A DNA stretch of 49,780 nt from a virus. A program made the translations under genes and the position numbers. The notes beneath the pieces were generated by a model that saw nothing but the letters and a program-made list of their open reading frames with translations, did not search any database and was not told the origin of the DNA. The stretch covers positions 1 to 49,780 of IMG/VR virus record IMGVR_UViG_3300018059_000003, one strand, 5' to 3'. Of this stretch, positions 30,578 to 39,089 are shown piece after piece (the stretch's first letter is position 1; every line of letters starts with the position of its first letter).

Positions 30578-32854
30578 CTACGGCACATAAGCTGACATGC
30601 CGATCCCGGCTCGGAAATAAACATTCGCTGCTGGCGCTGCTAACGCCGCGTTCCAGCCAGCCTCTTTCGATTGCGAACGGGCGTTGGTGAGAAACGCCGC
30701 CGTCGTAGCTGTGCATCCAGCGGGCAGCGCGCCACAACCGGATATTTGAGCGTTGTAAGTTCCGACCGTCACAGTCGGATCGGTCAGTGTCGGTTCGCCG
30801 CCGGTCCAACCACTAGTGGTGCAAGCTGATACTTTGTACTTATTGCCAGAGAGGACCGTCCCCGAACCTAAGTCCTCGATAGGCGTACCACCCCAAGAGC
30901 AGATCACATTGTTGATAGCGGAGTTGACCCCAGAGCCAGAGATTTGAAGACCCCAATCGCCCGCACTCTGCGGATTGGCTTTGAACACAAGATTATTATA
31001 ATAGGTCATCGTCCCGACATCGAACGGATGACTGTTATAAGTAGCGATGAGAGCAGGCCCACCAGCACCACCACAATCAGCTAGACCCTGTATTCCTTCC
31101 GTGTAAACATTGTTGCTTATTACTCCGGTTTGCGCTTCCGGCATCCCAAAGTTAGCAGCTATTGGATTGCCGATTTGCAGATTATCATCTTGCGTCCCGC
31201 CACTGCGCTGCTGCGCCGCGCAGGAGTCATTCGCAATGATATTTTTTCTAAGAATTATTGGGGGATCGGTAAAAGTCCCGATGTAGAAATTATGATTGAA
31301 CGCGGTTTGCACGGCCCCCGACCAAGTGGCGGTGTTGTTTCCGGTTCCGCCGGTCGTATTCAAGAAAACAGCGGGGGCGATTGGAGTGACCGATACGTAG
31401 AACCCGCCTTGAGACGTGGTTGCGTTGGCGCTCATCGTGAGCTGCGTGGCGCTGTCGATGGAGATGATCGTGGTCGCCGCAGGAATGCCGCCAAAGACCG
31501 CGACGATACCAGCGCCAACCTGCATCGCCGTGGTATCGATCCCGGTGATGATCGGGCTGCCGTTGGTCACGGTGCCGGTGGTGTTGTTCACCGCGAAAAA
31601 CGGATTGACCGAGAAGGCGCTGGTCTCCGATGCCGTGGCGTTCTTGCTAAGCGTGATCTGCGTACCGCTATCGACCGAGACAATCGTGGTGTTGAACGGA
31701 ATGCCAACTCCCGTCACTAGCCTCTCGGTCGCGCCAGCCGCCATGCCAGCCGTGCTGGCGATTCCAGTGATGACCGGGCTGCCGTTGGTCTTCACCCCGC
31801 TGGAGCTTATGCCGGGGATGATCTTGAACGTCGTTCCGTTGTTGCTGAAAACATAGTACGACGTTCCGCTTAGTATCCCTCCATCGGACGAGGCGAATGT
31901 TATCCGGTTGCCCGCCGTCGGGATTGTCGGAAGCTTATTGCTCGTCCAAGTCACCACGGCTGGCGTGGCTTGCGTGACAGTCACCGACGCTGGCGTGATG
32001 AGAGTCGCATTCCAGCCATTGCGGTCGAACAGGTTTTCCTCGACCAGCACATCGGTATAACCCGACAACAAAAACCCGGACGAATTTCCAAAGATTGGAT
32101 TGTTGTTCGAATACTGATCGACGATGACGTTGCGGCGAATGCGCACATCGGTGTAGGTCGATCCTTGCATGTCGAAAGCAAAACGGTAGAAACTAAACTT
32201 GGTATCCTCGAACAAAAGAAAAGTTGCGCCAGCGAGGAACGAAATCGCGTTCCTGCCGCCCGCATTGCCATCGTACCCTGCGTTGGCTGGGTCAGCGACG
32301 TAGTTATAAAACTCAAGACCTACAACCGCTAAGCTGCCAGCAGCGCCGCCATAGAAAAGAATATTCCCGCTGGAATCATTGGACCTCAGAATCGGCCTAG
32401 CGCCGGTGCCGTAGGAAGATATCAGCACAGGAGCGGACGCGGAGGCCCCCGTGGGCATGCCGTTGCCAAACCCCTCGGCGGTCCAAGTGTCGCCCTTCTT
32501 CAACAGCAGCCAATCGGGCTTATTGCCCCGCGTCAGCGAGACGCCTTTGGCTATCGTCAGGCACGGCGCGGCTTCGGCAGCGGCTTGAGTTGTGGCCGAA
32601 GTGCAAGTGCCGTCATTGCCGGTGGAGCTTGAAACCGTTGTGTAGCACGTTCCGGTCTGCGTCCCCGTGCCAAGAGCATTGCATGTGCCAGTACCGGCCG
32701 TGGCGCAAAGATCGGTCCAGCCGTTGACGACTGTCCAGCAAGTGCTGGCACCACTAGGCGCGCCGCTAAGAAGGATTGCCTCGGAGCAAGCAATAGCCGA
32801 GAGCGAGAGGAACGTAGTTAGGAGGAAGGCGGTGAGTTTTTTGGTCATAGTCAC
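30578..32854 (-). CDS. Exported right-handed beta-helix protein
   Basis: About 758 residues. The N-terminus MTKKLTAFLLTTFLSLSAIACSE is a Sec-type signal (the ATG at 32,848, or a GTG at 32,854 in GTGA overlap). The body has repeated short strands of a parallel beta-helix (YGTGARPILRSNDSSGNILF, FLLFEDTKFSFYRF, RIRRNVIVDQYSNNN, DVLVEENLFDRNG), as in pectate-lyase folds and tailspikes, with a central insert of three similar repeats (TNGSPIITGID, TTIISIDSATQLTMS). It probably binds or cuts surface polysaccharide. A signal peptide is not expected on a tailspike, so it may act outside the lysogen or infected cell. Confidence 0.75.
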   Translation of the reverse strand: MTMTKKLTAFLLTTFLSLSAIACSEAILLSGAPSGASTCWTVVNGWTDLCATAGTGTCNALGTGTQTGTCYTTVSSSTGNDGTCTSATTQAAAEAAPCLTIAKGVSLTRGNKPDWLLLKKGDTWTAEGFGNGMPTGASASAPVLISSYGTGARPILRSNDSSGNILFYGGAAGSLAVVGLEFYNYVADPANAGYDGNAGGRNAISFLAGATFLLFEDTKFSFYRFAFDMQGSTYTDVRIRRNVIVDQYSNNNPIFGNSSGFLLSGYTDVLVEENLFDRNGWNATLITPASVTVTQATPAVVTWTSNKLPTIPTAGNRITFASSDGGILSGTSYYVFSNNGTTFKIIPGISSSGVKTNGSPVITGIASTAGMAAGATERLVTGVGIPFNTTIVSVDSGTQITLSKNATASETSAFSVNPFFAVNNTTGTVTNGSPIITGIDTTAMQVGAGIVAVFGGIPAATTIISIDSATQLTMSANATTSQGGFYVSVTPIAPAVFLNTTGGTGNNTATWSGAVQTAFNHNFYIGTFTDPPIILRKNIIANDSCAAQQRSGGTQDDNLQIGNPIAANFGMPEAQTGVISNNVYTEGIQGLADCGGAGGPALIATYNSHPFDVGTMTYYNNLVFKANPQSAGDWGLQISGSGVNSAINNVICSWGGTPIEDLGSGTVLSGNKYKVSACTTSGWTGGEPTLTDPTVTVGTYNAQISGCGALPAGCTATTAAFLTNARSQSKEAGWNAALAAPAANVYFRAGIGMSAYVP

Positions 32855-33687
32855 AAACTAAATCTACCGACGAGATACGCATCCATACAGTCGCGGTCAG
32901 AGGTTCCCAATGCTGCGCTGTAAATTATGATCTCCGCAACCGGCCCGTACCATGCACGGGTTAGATCAGGCACGCTCAACGCCAACACACGGGCGCCTAT
33001 AACAATACTATTGCTGTCGGTAGGAAGGGTGCTGATCCAACTTTTAGCGGAGGCGACCGAAGAACCGACAGAATTGTTGATATAAAATTTGCTGTTCGTT
33101 CCGTCTAATATATTTCCGAGACGATAATTGGTGGCAAGAGAGATTGCTTGGGTGGACGCATCGCCATTACGATAATAAGCAAGTCCGTTGTTTGTTGCAT
33201 CTCTCGCAATCCAAGAAACGCTCGCATTAGAATCCCAGTCATTAAGAGTATCATTTACAATACCAACAAGGCCGCCGTCAGCTTCCGTCCCGGTTAACAT
33301 TTGCCCAGCAACGAAAACCGAACCGGTTGTTCCAGTTCCCATATCAACGGTACTAGAAGCAGTGGTCAACACCCCGCCAGCTTGGAAATCGATCGCAGGG
33401 AAACCGTTGAAACCGGTGGCGTTGTACGGCACAGTCCCGCTGTTGGTCAGCGTGTAGCCATGGCCGCTATTATCAGTCAGCGCCGTAATTGGATCGCCAG
33501 TACGTCCAGTGTCGGCCTTGTACCAAGCAACGAGACCGGAAGGAGTGGCAGGAGTCCAGCCTGCGCACGCACCTGCCGCAGCGATCGAAACCTGCGGGCG
33601 CGATTGCCAATAGGAATACGCCGGAGCCAACAGCAACGATGCCGCAGCGAGAACCGCCGCGAGTAGTATCGTCTTGCCGAACCTCAC
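32851..33687 (-). CDS. Exported LamG/concanavalin-like protein
   Basis: A 278-residue protein with an N-terminal hydrophobic signal (residues 5-25, TILLAAVLAAASLLLAPAY). LVAWYKADTGRTGDPITALTDNSGHG is the characteristic opening of LamG/concanavalin A-like jelly-roll domains, and SDRDCMDAYLVGRF closes the fold. Such domains bind glycans. It overlaps both neighbours by 4 nt, so the three exported proteins are made together. Confidence 0.75.
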   Translation of the reverse strand: MRFGKTILLAAVLAAASLLLAPAYSYWQSRPQVSIAAAGACAGWTPATPSGLVAWYKADTGRTGDPITALTDNSGHGYTLTNSGTVPYNATGFNGFPAIDFQAGGVLTTASSTVDMGTGTTGSVFVAGQMLTGTEADGGLVGIVNDTLNDWDSNASVSWIARDATNNGLAYYRNGDASTQAISLATNYRLGNILDGTNSKFYINNSVGSSVASAKSWISTLPTDSNSIVIGARVLALSVPDLTRAWYGPVAEIIIYSAALGTSDRDCMDAYLVGRFSL

Positions 33688-34418
33688 AGCTTGAATCCCC
33701 AGGAGTTAACCGTGACCGATCCGCCGGTTCCGGGCGCGGGCGACTGCACCGCGATGCTGGTGTTGGCGGCGCTCGCCGGAACGCACGGCTGGAAAATCAT
33801 TTCGGTGATGCCCATGCCGCTCGCTGCCGGCGCGGTCCAGTGGGTGAAATTCATCGTCGAGGTGATGACGCCGGTTAACACCACGCTGCTGGTCGCCGCC
33901 GACGTGGCGTTTGACCGCACCGAAAATCCACAGATGTAGGTTGTGACCGACGACGCGCCCGCGAGTGTCGCCGTGGTGGCGCTGGTCGTTCCGCTCGCGC
34001 TCGCGGTATATGGCGTTGCTTGCGACGCATACGGCAGATTGCTGGACTCGATCAGCGTTTCGCCCTTGATGTTCATCACCGGCATGTTGGTTTGCGCGGT
34101 GGTGTCGGTCGGGCGCGTGGACAACGTGCGGAGGCCGATCGGCGACATGGTTTGGCCCGAAGACGTTGAGCCTTGAGAAACGCCAACCGCGCTGGTGATA
34201 TTGACGACGCCGGGATTGGTGGATGTGAGAATTTCCGTGCCGGCGGAATTGACCTGCACGCTGGCCGGACAGACCTTCGTGGTGAAACAGGTGAAGGCGA
34301 AGATGGTTGTGCCGACGCCTTGCGTGACGGTGTAATCCGACATCGCGTAGCTGATCGGGAACGCCAAGATTATGGCGGCCGATACGACCTTGATCCAGCT
34401 TCCAAAAAACTTGCGCAT
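33684..34418 (-). CDS. Exported protein of unknown function
   Basis: A 244-residue protein with a signal-like N-terminus (WIKVVSAAIILAFPISYAMS). The mature part is rich in Ser, Thr and Ala, with short beta strands (TVTQGVGTTIFAFTCFTTKVCPASVQV) and four cysteines. It is coupled to the LamG gene (ATGA). It could be a beta-rich adhesin or appendage protein; no family is recognised. Confidence 0.65.
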   Translation of the reverse strand: MRKFFGSWIKVVSAAIILAFPISYAMSDYTVTQGVGTTIFAFTCFTTKVCPASVQVNSAGTEILTSTNPGVVNITSAVGVSQGSTSSGQTMSPIGLRTLSTRPTDTTAQTNMPVMNIKGETLIESSNLPYASQATPYTASASGTTSATTATLAGASSVTTYICGFSVRSNATSAATSSVVLTGVITSTMNFTHWTAPAASGMGITEMIFQPCVPASAANTSIAVQSPAPGTGGSVTVNSWGFKL

Positions 34419-34419
34419 C

Positions 34420-34794
34420 CTAGCCTCCTGAAAGTCCCGGTATGTATTGGCTGTCCATCAAAACGGGCGCGGCGGAAACCGCCGTCACCGTGATATCGAA
34501 CGACTTCGACGCCACCGCTGGCGTGACGCCCGAGACCGCCGCCGTGATGGTGTCCGTTCCGGCCGTCAGCGTGTCGGCCACGGTGACGACGCCCGTGCTG
34601 GAATCGACCGCGTATTTGCCGCTGGCGTCATCGGTCAGCGACCACGACGGCGTGCCGCTGGTACGGCCTAGGATGGTGAGCGTGCCGACGACGGTGCCTA
34701 CCGTGTCGTCGTCTTCCGCCGTGTTGCCAGACAGCCGCATCGACGGTTTGACGCCCAGCAGGATCAATCGTTTTTGCAGTGGGCTCGCCATCAA
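34420..34794 (-). CDS. Cadherin/Ig-like domain protein
   Basis: A 124-residue protein without a signal peptide. SLTDDASGKYAVDSSTGVVTVADTLTAGTDTITAAVSG followed by SFDITVTA is a cadherin-like/Ig-like beta sandwich, as found on phage tails and capsids and in surface adhesins. It may decorate the virion or bind carbohydrate. Confidence 0.65.
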   Translation of the reverse strand: MMASPLQKRLILLGVKPSMRLSGNTAEDDDTVGTVVGTLTILGRTSGTPSWSLTDDASGKYAVDSSTGVVTVADTLTAGTDTITAAVSGVTPAVASKSFDITVTAVSAAPVLMDSQYIPGLSGG

Positions 34795-34795
34795 T

Positions 34796-35143
34796 TCACC
34801 ACGGCGCCAGAACGAGCCGCAGTTCGCGCGCCGCCGCCTGCGTCACCGCCGAACCCGCCGTTCCAGACCTGACCTTGAGAAACCGGATGCCGACGAAATC
34901 GGCCAGTGGGATGATGATGGCGCGCGAGGACGACGCCGTGACGTTGTATTCAGTGCCGGCGGAATCGTAGAGATTGTTGAAGGTCACGTTGTCGAAGCTG
35001 GATTGGAACGTCAGGTTCGCCGCCGTCCAGACGTTCGGCATTTCGATGCGGGCGAGCCTTGATCCGGCCAGATCGATGGCGTCGGACAACGATGCACTGG
35101 CCGCGATCGAGGCGATGACATTCGGGGGGTCGCCAGCAGCCAT
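34796..35143 (-). CDS. Beta-rich virion-associated protein
   Basis: A 115-residue protein with GGAGG 5 nt before its ATG and a copy of the late-region motif 48 nt upstream. SDAIDLAGSRLARIEMPNVWTAANLTFQSSFDNVTFNNLYDSAGTEYNV resembles small phage structural proteins that form a beta barrel. It opens the block of genes encoding exported proteins. Confidence 0.65.
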   Translation of the reverse strand: MAAGDPPNVIASIAASASLSDAIDLAGSRLARIEMPNVWTAANLTFQSSFDNVTFNNLYDSAGTEYNVTASSSRAIIIPLADFVGIRFLKVRSGTAGSAVTQAAARELRLVLAPW

Positions 35144-35191
35144 GATGGCCTCCGTTCCTGTGCCGCGAACCTGCGGCCACGGACGAAAGCG

Positions 35192-35206
35192 AGCAACGCA
35201 CCGCTA
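35192..35206 (-). promoter_or_regulatory. Late-region motif, copy 4
   Basis: TAGCGGTGCGTTGCT on the minus strand, 48 nt before the 115-residue gene. Its TAG is the stop codon of the frame-shifted C-terminal part of the O-antigen ligase. A degenerate 11-bp match (AGCAACGCACC on the plus strand) lies at 35,734. Confidence 0.65.
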
Positions 35207-35640
35207 CATGGTGTCGGGGTTCTGGTTGACCGGGATCGCCAGCGGCGGCAGATGCGGCACCACCGACATGATGAACAGCACTTGCTCGGCGGCCTCGGGC
35301 TTGCGGTCGAGTTGGATCAGGAATCCGGCGAGGTTGCGCCGCAGATCGTGGGCGAACGGATTGACCGCAAGTTCGGCCCTTAAGCTCGCCATGCACGGCT
35401 CGGCCGAGCCTTTCCACCTCACCTCGGAACAGAATTTCGACGGCGCAAAGCGGAGTTCATAATCGAACGGGAACAGCCGCGCCGCCGCCTGCATCCGGGC
35501 GAAGCGTTCGGCCTTGGTCCCGAAACTCTCGGGCACGGCGGATGCGGCCATAATTGCGGCGGTAATATTGCAAGCCCCGAACCACAGCCCCGTCGCGGCA
35601 TAGATGGCCAAGAGCCAATGCCGCCAGCGCCGCCGTGACC
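35204..35640 (-). pseudogene. C-terminal continuation of the O-antigen ligase in the +1 frame
   Basis: This frame reads LLAIYAATGLWFGACNITAA, then KAERFARMQAAARLFPFDYELRF and a TPR-like VNPFAHDLRRNLAGFLIQLDRKPEAAEQVLFI. It has the normal composition of a protein, whereas the other frame turns Arg-rich here. It has no start signal of its own, so it is best explained as the end of the ligase after a +1 shift near 35,605-35,625. An assembly error, a mutation or a programmed shift could be the cause. Confidence 0.6.
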
Positions 35641-36632
35641 GGCCAATGCAGGGGAAATCCAGGAATGCCCTCCACCACAAACGCGAGCAGCAGCGCCCGC
35701 GCCGGGGTGAGGGAACCCGCCAGCGCAAAGCTGAGCAACGCACCAAGCAGCAATGCGCCGGGGCCGTATTCGTAGATCAGTTCCAGCGCGTCGTTGTGGG
35801 CGTGCGACGGGCGGCTCTCGAAAAAGTCGTGGCGCTTCATGTGGCCGGGAAACAACGTGTAATACGATCCCGCCCCCGATCCGGTCCAGGTCAGGCCGGC
35901 CACGCTGTCGCGCCAAATGTCCAATCGCTGTAATGTGCTGGATTGATGCGGCGAATGGTTCGACAACACGATGGCCAGCAATACCAGCCCCGCCAGCAGC
36001 GAAACCGCCAGCGTGCGCGAGCGCGGCCAAACCCACGCGAGGCCAACCGCCGCCAGCGCCAGCAGCGCGCCCCGTCCCATCGGCAGCACCGCCGCCGGCA
36101 GGCACAGCATGGCCGCGAAATATTGGCGGTATAGTACCAGCGCCACCATCACCAGGACTGCGGCCTCGGCCAGATAATTGCCGACCACGAATAATCCTGC
36201 CGGGCCGGATTTCTGCGGGATGCCGTCGAAGCCGATGACTTGTGCCAGCACCAGCGAGGAGTTGAGGGCGATGCCGATGCCTGCCCCGAGCAACACAGGT
36301 TCTAGCGAAACCAGCCGCGAGCCGACCAGGTACAGCCCGGCGAGGGCGGCCCAATGCCACAGCGCCAGCACGCCAAGCGTTGGATCGGGCGCCCATGACA
36401 GCGAGGCCATGGTGAAGGCGAGGAAGCCAAAGCCCAGCAGATCGGGCCATTTGACGGGCGCGTTATCTTTCCAGCAAAAAATTAACGCCAGAATCGGCCC
36501 ACCGGCATAGATCAGCGCCCAGCGCGGCAGATCGCGGTGCCCGATGATCGGTGGCACCAGCAGCACGGTCAGGACAAAGAAAAACGCCCCGACCAGAAGG
36601 CCGGGGCGAGTTTGCGTCGCGGGAGGAGACAC
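35457..36632 (-). CDS. O-antigen ligase/polymerase-like membrane protein (N-terminal part, frameshifted)
   Basis: 391 codons; the last 45 or so are Arg-rich and probably out of the true frame. About nine hydrophobic helices precede a Wzy_C/O-antigen ligase signature: PMGRGALLALAAVG, LQRLDIWRDSVAGLTWTGSGAGSYYTLFPG and RPSHAHNDALELIYEYGPGALLLG (HN at 279-280). Family members join or polymerise lipopolysaccharide or capsule repeats at the periplasmic face of the inner membrane. In a prophage such a gene would change the host surface (serotype conversion, receptor loss). Coding quality passes to the +1 frame near 35,605-35,625. Confidence 0.8.
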   Translation of the reverse strand: MSPPATQTRPGLLVGAFFFVLTVLLVPPIIGHRDLPRWALIYAGGPILALIFCWKDNAPVKWPDLLGFGFLAFTMASLSWAPDPTLGVLALWHWAALAGLYLVGSRLVSLEPVLLGAGIGIALNSSLVLAQVIGFDGIPQKSGPAGLFVVGNYLAEAAVLVMVALVLYRQYFAAMLCLPAAVLPMGRGALLALAAVGLAWVWPRSRTLAVSLLAGLVLLAIVLSNHSPHQSSTLQRLDIWRDSVAGLTWTGSGAGSYYTLFPGHMKRHDFFESRPSHAHNDALELIYEYGPGALLLGALLSFALAGSLTPARALLLAFVVEGIPGFPLHWPVTAALAALALGHLCRDGAVVRGLQYYRRNYGRIRRAREFRDQGRTLRPDAGGGAAVPVRL

Positions 36633-36639
36633 GTAACGG

Positions 36640-37218
36640 CTAGTTGAAGTAGCCGTAAACCACGATCATGTTGATGCTAGAATTGTTCAGCACGCAGCTC
36701 ACGCAATCGAGATAGAGCCGCGTATCGACAGTCCGCGAGAACGAGGCCCGGATCAGCGTCGAGCTGGTGGTGGCGACGCTGGATGCGAGCAGGCCGAGCG
36801 CGGACACGACCTGCGCGCTGCCGTTGGTGGTGCCGACCTTGATGCCGCCGGCCAGATTGGTGCCGGAGGTTTCCTCGACGGTGATGGCCGAGATGAAGGT
36901 GCCGGCCGGAAGGTCGACGAAGTTGCCGCTGGCCGATGTGGTGATGCCGGTTACGGCGACCGAGCCGAACGGCGGTTCGACCGAGAAGCCGGCGGCGATG
37001 GCGGCGCCGACGTTGGCCTGCTGAATCCGGGCGCAGCCACGGGCGTTGAGCGAATATGTCACGCTTGAGGTTGCGGCCCATTGCGACGGACCCAGCGCGG
37101 CGCCGGTTCGTGACGGGGCGCACATCCTCACCGCTGCGGCGTCGGCCGGGGTGAAGCTGGCCGGAACCGCCGCCAACGCGGCGAGCAGGGCCAGGACAAT
37201 CAGCGCGCTACGTTTCAT
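36640..37218 (-). CDS. Exported protein of unknown function
   Basis: A 192-residue protein with a clear Sec signal (MKRSALIVLALLAALAAVPASFTPADA, likely cut after ADA). The mature part is beta-rich and Gly/Thr/Ser-rich (GSVAVTGITTSASGNFVDLP, AGTFISAITVEE) with four cysteines. It lies 7 nt before the O-antigen ligase gene and overlaps the upstream gene by 4 nt. It is the fourth exported product of the capsid-to-tail block. The role is unknown. Confidence 0.7.
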   Translation of the reverse strand: MKRSALIVLALLAALAAVPASFTPADAAAVRMCAPSRTGAALGPSQWAATSSVTYSLNARGCARIQQANVGAAIAAGFSVEPPFGSVAVTGITTSASGNFVDLPAGTFISAITVEETSGTNLAGGIKVGTTNGSAQVVSALGLLASSVATTSSTLIRASFSRTVDTRLYLDCVSCVLNNSSINMIVVYGYFN

Positions 37219-37625
37219 GGTGCAAGCTCCTTCTCGGTATTGGTCGGTAGCGTTTCCGGCGCAGCGGCAGAAAGCGGGGCTTCGCGCTCGCGGCGCTTGA
37301 CCTCGGCGCCGATGATGGCGTTGGCGATGTCGGACGTGCAGTTCTTCTCGGCGCCGAGCGTGACCGCGAGTTTTTTCCGCTCAGGCCAGGATAGCGCGAG
37401 CCAGTCTTGCGGGATCGGATCGGGCGGAACGTCGGCTATGACGCGGACGATCTTCTTTTCCCGAGGAGCAGCGGCGTCGGAGGGCGGTTGCTCGGTCGAG
37501 TAGCGGCCCTTGCCGCGTTTCAGCGCTTCGCGGGCGCGGATGGCGTACATCTCGATCCAGCCGGGATCGGGCTTGCCGTCGTCGTTGGTGCGTTCGTTGT
37601 CCCAGACCTTGACGATCTCTGGCAC
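37215..37625 (-). CDS. Hypothetical late protein
   Basis: A 136-residue protein. The N-terminus (PEIVKVWDNERTNDDGKPDPGWIEMYAIRAREALKRGKGRY) and middle (PIPQDWLALSWPERKKLAVTLGAE) resemble small hypothetical proteins lying after capsid genes in rhizobial phages. It is charged, lacks a signal peptide and ends in a disordered tail. The function is unknown. Confidence 0.65.
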   Translation of the reverse strand: MPEIVKVWDNERTNDDGKPDPGWIEMYAIRAREALKRGKGRYSTEQPPSDAAAPREKKIVRVIADVPPDPIPQDWLALSWPERKKLAVTLGAEKNCTSDIANAIIGAEVKRREREAPLSAAAPETLPTNTEKELAP

Positions 37626-37654
37626 GTCTATTCTCCGTTATCCGCGCCGGCCGC

Positions 37655-38095
37655 TCACTGGCCGGGCAGTTTGGCGATGAACGCCTTGAAGTTGATACCT
37701 GTGGCGATGGTGCCGGCCACCACGATGTAGACCCGGAGGTATTGGTAAACCGTGTCGTCCTGGTAATTGGTGAACAGCAGCTCGTAGCGTCCGGTGGTGG
37801 AATCCTGAGCGCCGCCTTGGCGCACTTCGGTGGCGCCGAGATTTAGTTGTCCGAGGTTCTCGACACCCGAGGCGAAGGCCGAGTCGTTCGAGCCTTGGAC
37901 GATGATGTCGTATTCCTCGTCGTTCGAGGCAATCTCGACGGCGCTCACATCGACCACCAGCACGGCGTCGAGCCGCGCGGCGCCGACATTCTTGACCTTG
38001 GCCGCTCCGGAGACCGTGGCTGCGGCGGTTGCCGCGACCAGACCGGCGTCCTTCATCAGCATATCGGCGTCGAAATCGTAGGTGCGCAGGCCCAT
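37655..38095 (-). CDS. Capsid-associated structural protein
   Basis: A 146-residue protein 36 nt after the capsid gene. It starts GLRTYDFDADMLMKDAG and is beta-rich (LDAVLVVDVSAVEIASNDEEYDIIVQGSND ... YQYLRVYIVVAGTIATGINF). Proteins of this pattern follow the major capsid gene in many podoviruses and siphoviruses and may be decoration or joining proteins. This is inferred from position. Confidence 0.65.
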   Translation of the reverse strand: MGLRTYDFDADMLMKDAGLVAATAAATVSGAAKVKNVGAARLDAVLVVDVSAVEIASNDEEYDIIVQGSNDSAFASGVENLGQLNLGATEVRQGGAQDSTTGRYELLFTNYQDDTVYQYLRVYIVVAGTIATGINFKAFIAKLPGQ

Positions 38096-38131
38096 CTGGG
38101 TCTCCTATTGCTTTCGTGTCTCGCGCCGCCG

Positions 38132-39073
38132 TCAGGCGACGATCGCGGCGTTAGTCCAGCTATCCAAGCGGTGGAGGCAATATTTGCCTTCGTCTACGAG
38201 GCCGATGTCCCATGAAAGGTGATCGCGAAGCGTTATCTGGTCTTCCAGCAGACCGCAGTCCTTGATCGACAGCGAGGAGTGCTGGATGCCGTGTACACCG
38301 GCTTCGCCGAACTTGATGATGTAGAGCGACGCCGTGACGGCCGAGCCGCCGCCGGAAGCGACCTCGTTGAATTGCAGGACCGGCGTATGATCGTCTTTCT
38401 CGTAACCGATCAGGAACGGGAAGCCGCGATAGGTCATTTTCGGCATGCCGAGCTGGTCCCAGGTCTGGATCACGAACCCGGTCAGCGTCGAAGTGCGCGC
38501 CGCCGCGATCCACAGCGGGATCGAGTCGTAGGGCACCAGGATCGCGCAATTGCCGTTCTGCTTGTTCACGGCATTGAGCGCGACATCGAGTTTGCCGAGC
38601 GACAGCGCCGCGCCGCCCGACGAGGCCGAATTGTGCGTGTTGCGGCTGAACAGGGTGCAGCGGGCTTGGAGGCCGTTGAATTCCCGCGCGTTCGAGGTGT
38701 TGTCGCCGACCACAAAAACGTCGGCCCACTTCCGGCCGGCGGCGGCGAGCAACATCTGGCGTTGCTGTGCGCGCCGGGTCTCGCCCTGGCGGCGCACGAT
38801 GGCGCTATCGATGTCGATGTCGTGGTCCATGATAAAGGACGCTTCCTGGAACGGATCGACATGACCGGCACCGGTCGAAGAACCTTCGTTGATGCCACGG
38901 AATACCGGGCTTGGCAGCGATGCCTGCCGGGTGCCTTCCCAGATCGGACCGGTCATGCCGGCGATCGGCAGCATCCCGAAGATGTCCGTCGATCCCGCGA
39001 ACATCTCGATTAGCGGGCGCTCAGAGCTGGCGCCCATGCCCCGGGCATATTCTGGAAGTGTCTGCATCGCCAT
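38132..39073 (-). CDS. Major capsid protein
   Basis: A 313-residue protein immediately after the scaffold gene. TDIFGMLPIAGMTGPIWEGTRQASLPSPVFRGINEG resembles the N-terminal arm and E-loop, and VPYDSIPLWIAAARTSTLTGFVIQTWDQLGMPKMTYRGFPFLIGY the P and A domains of an HK97-fold capsid protein. Size and position fit well. It should be the most abundant protein of the virion. Confidence 0.85.
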   Translation of the reverse strand: MAMQTLPEYARGMGASSERPLIEMFAGSTDIFGMLPIAGMTGPIWEGTRQASLPSPVFRGINEGSSTGAGHVDPFQEASFIMDHDIDIDSAIVRRQGETRRAQQRQMLLAAAGRKWADVFVVGDNTSNAREFNGLQARCTLFSRNTHNSASSGGAALSLGKLDVALNAVNKQNGNCAILVPYDSIPLWIAAARTSTLTGFVIQTWDQLGMPKMTYRGFPFLIGYEKDDHTPVLQFNEVASGGGSAVTASLYIIKFGEAGVHGIQHSSLSIKDCGLLEDQITLRDHLSWDIGLVDEGKYCLHRLDSWTNAAIVA

Positions 39074-39089
39074 GGCTCAGTGCTCCTGG

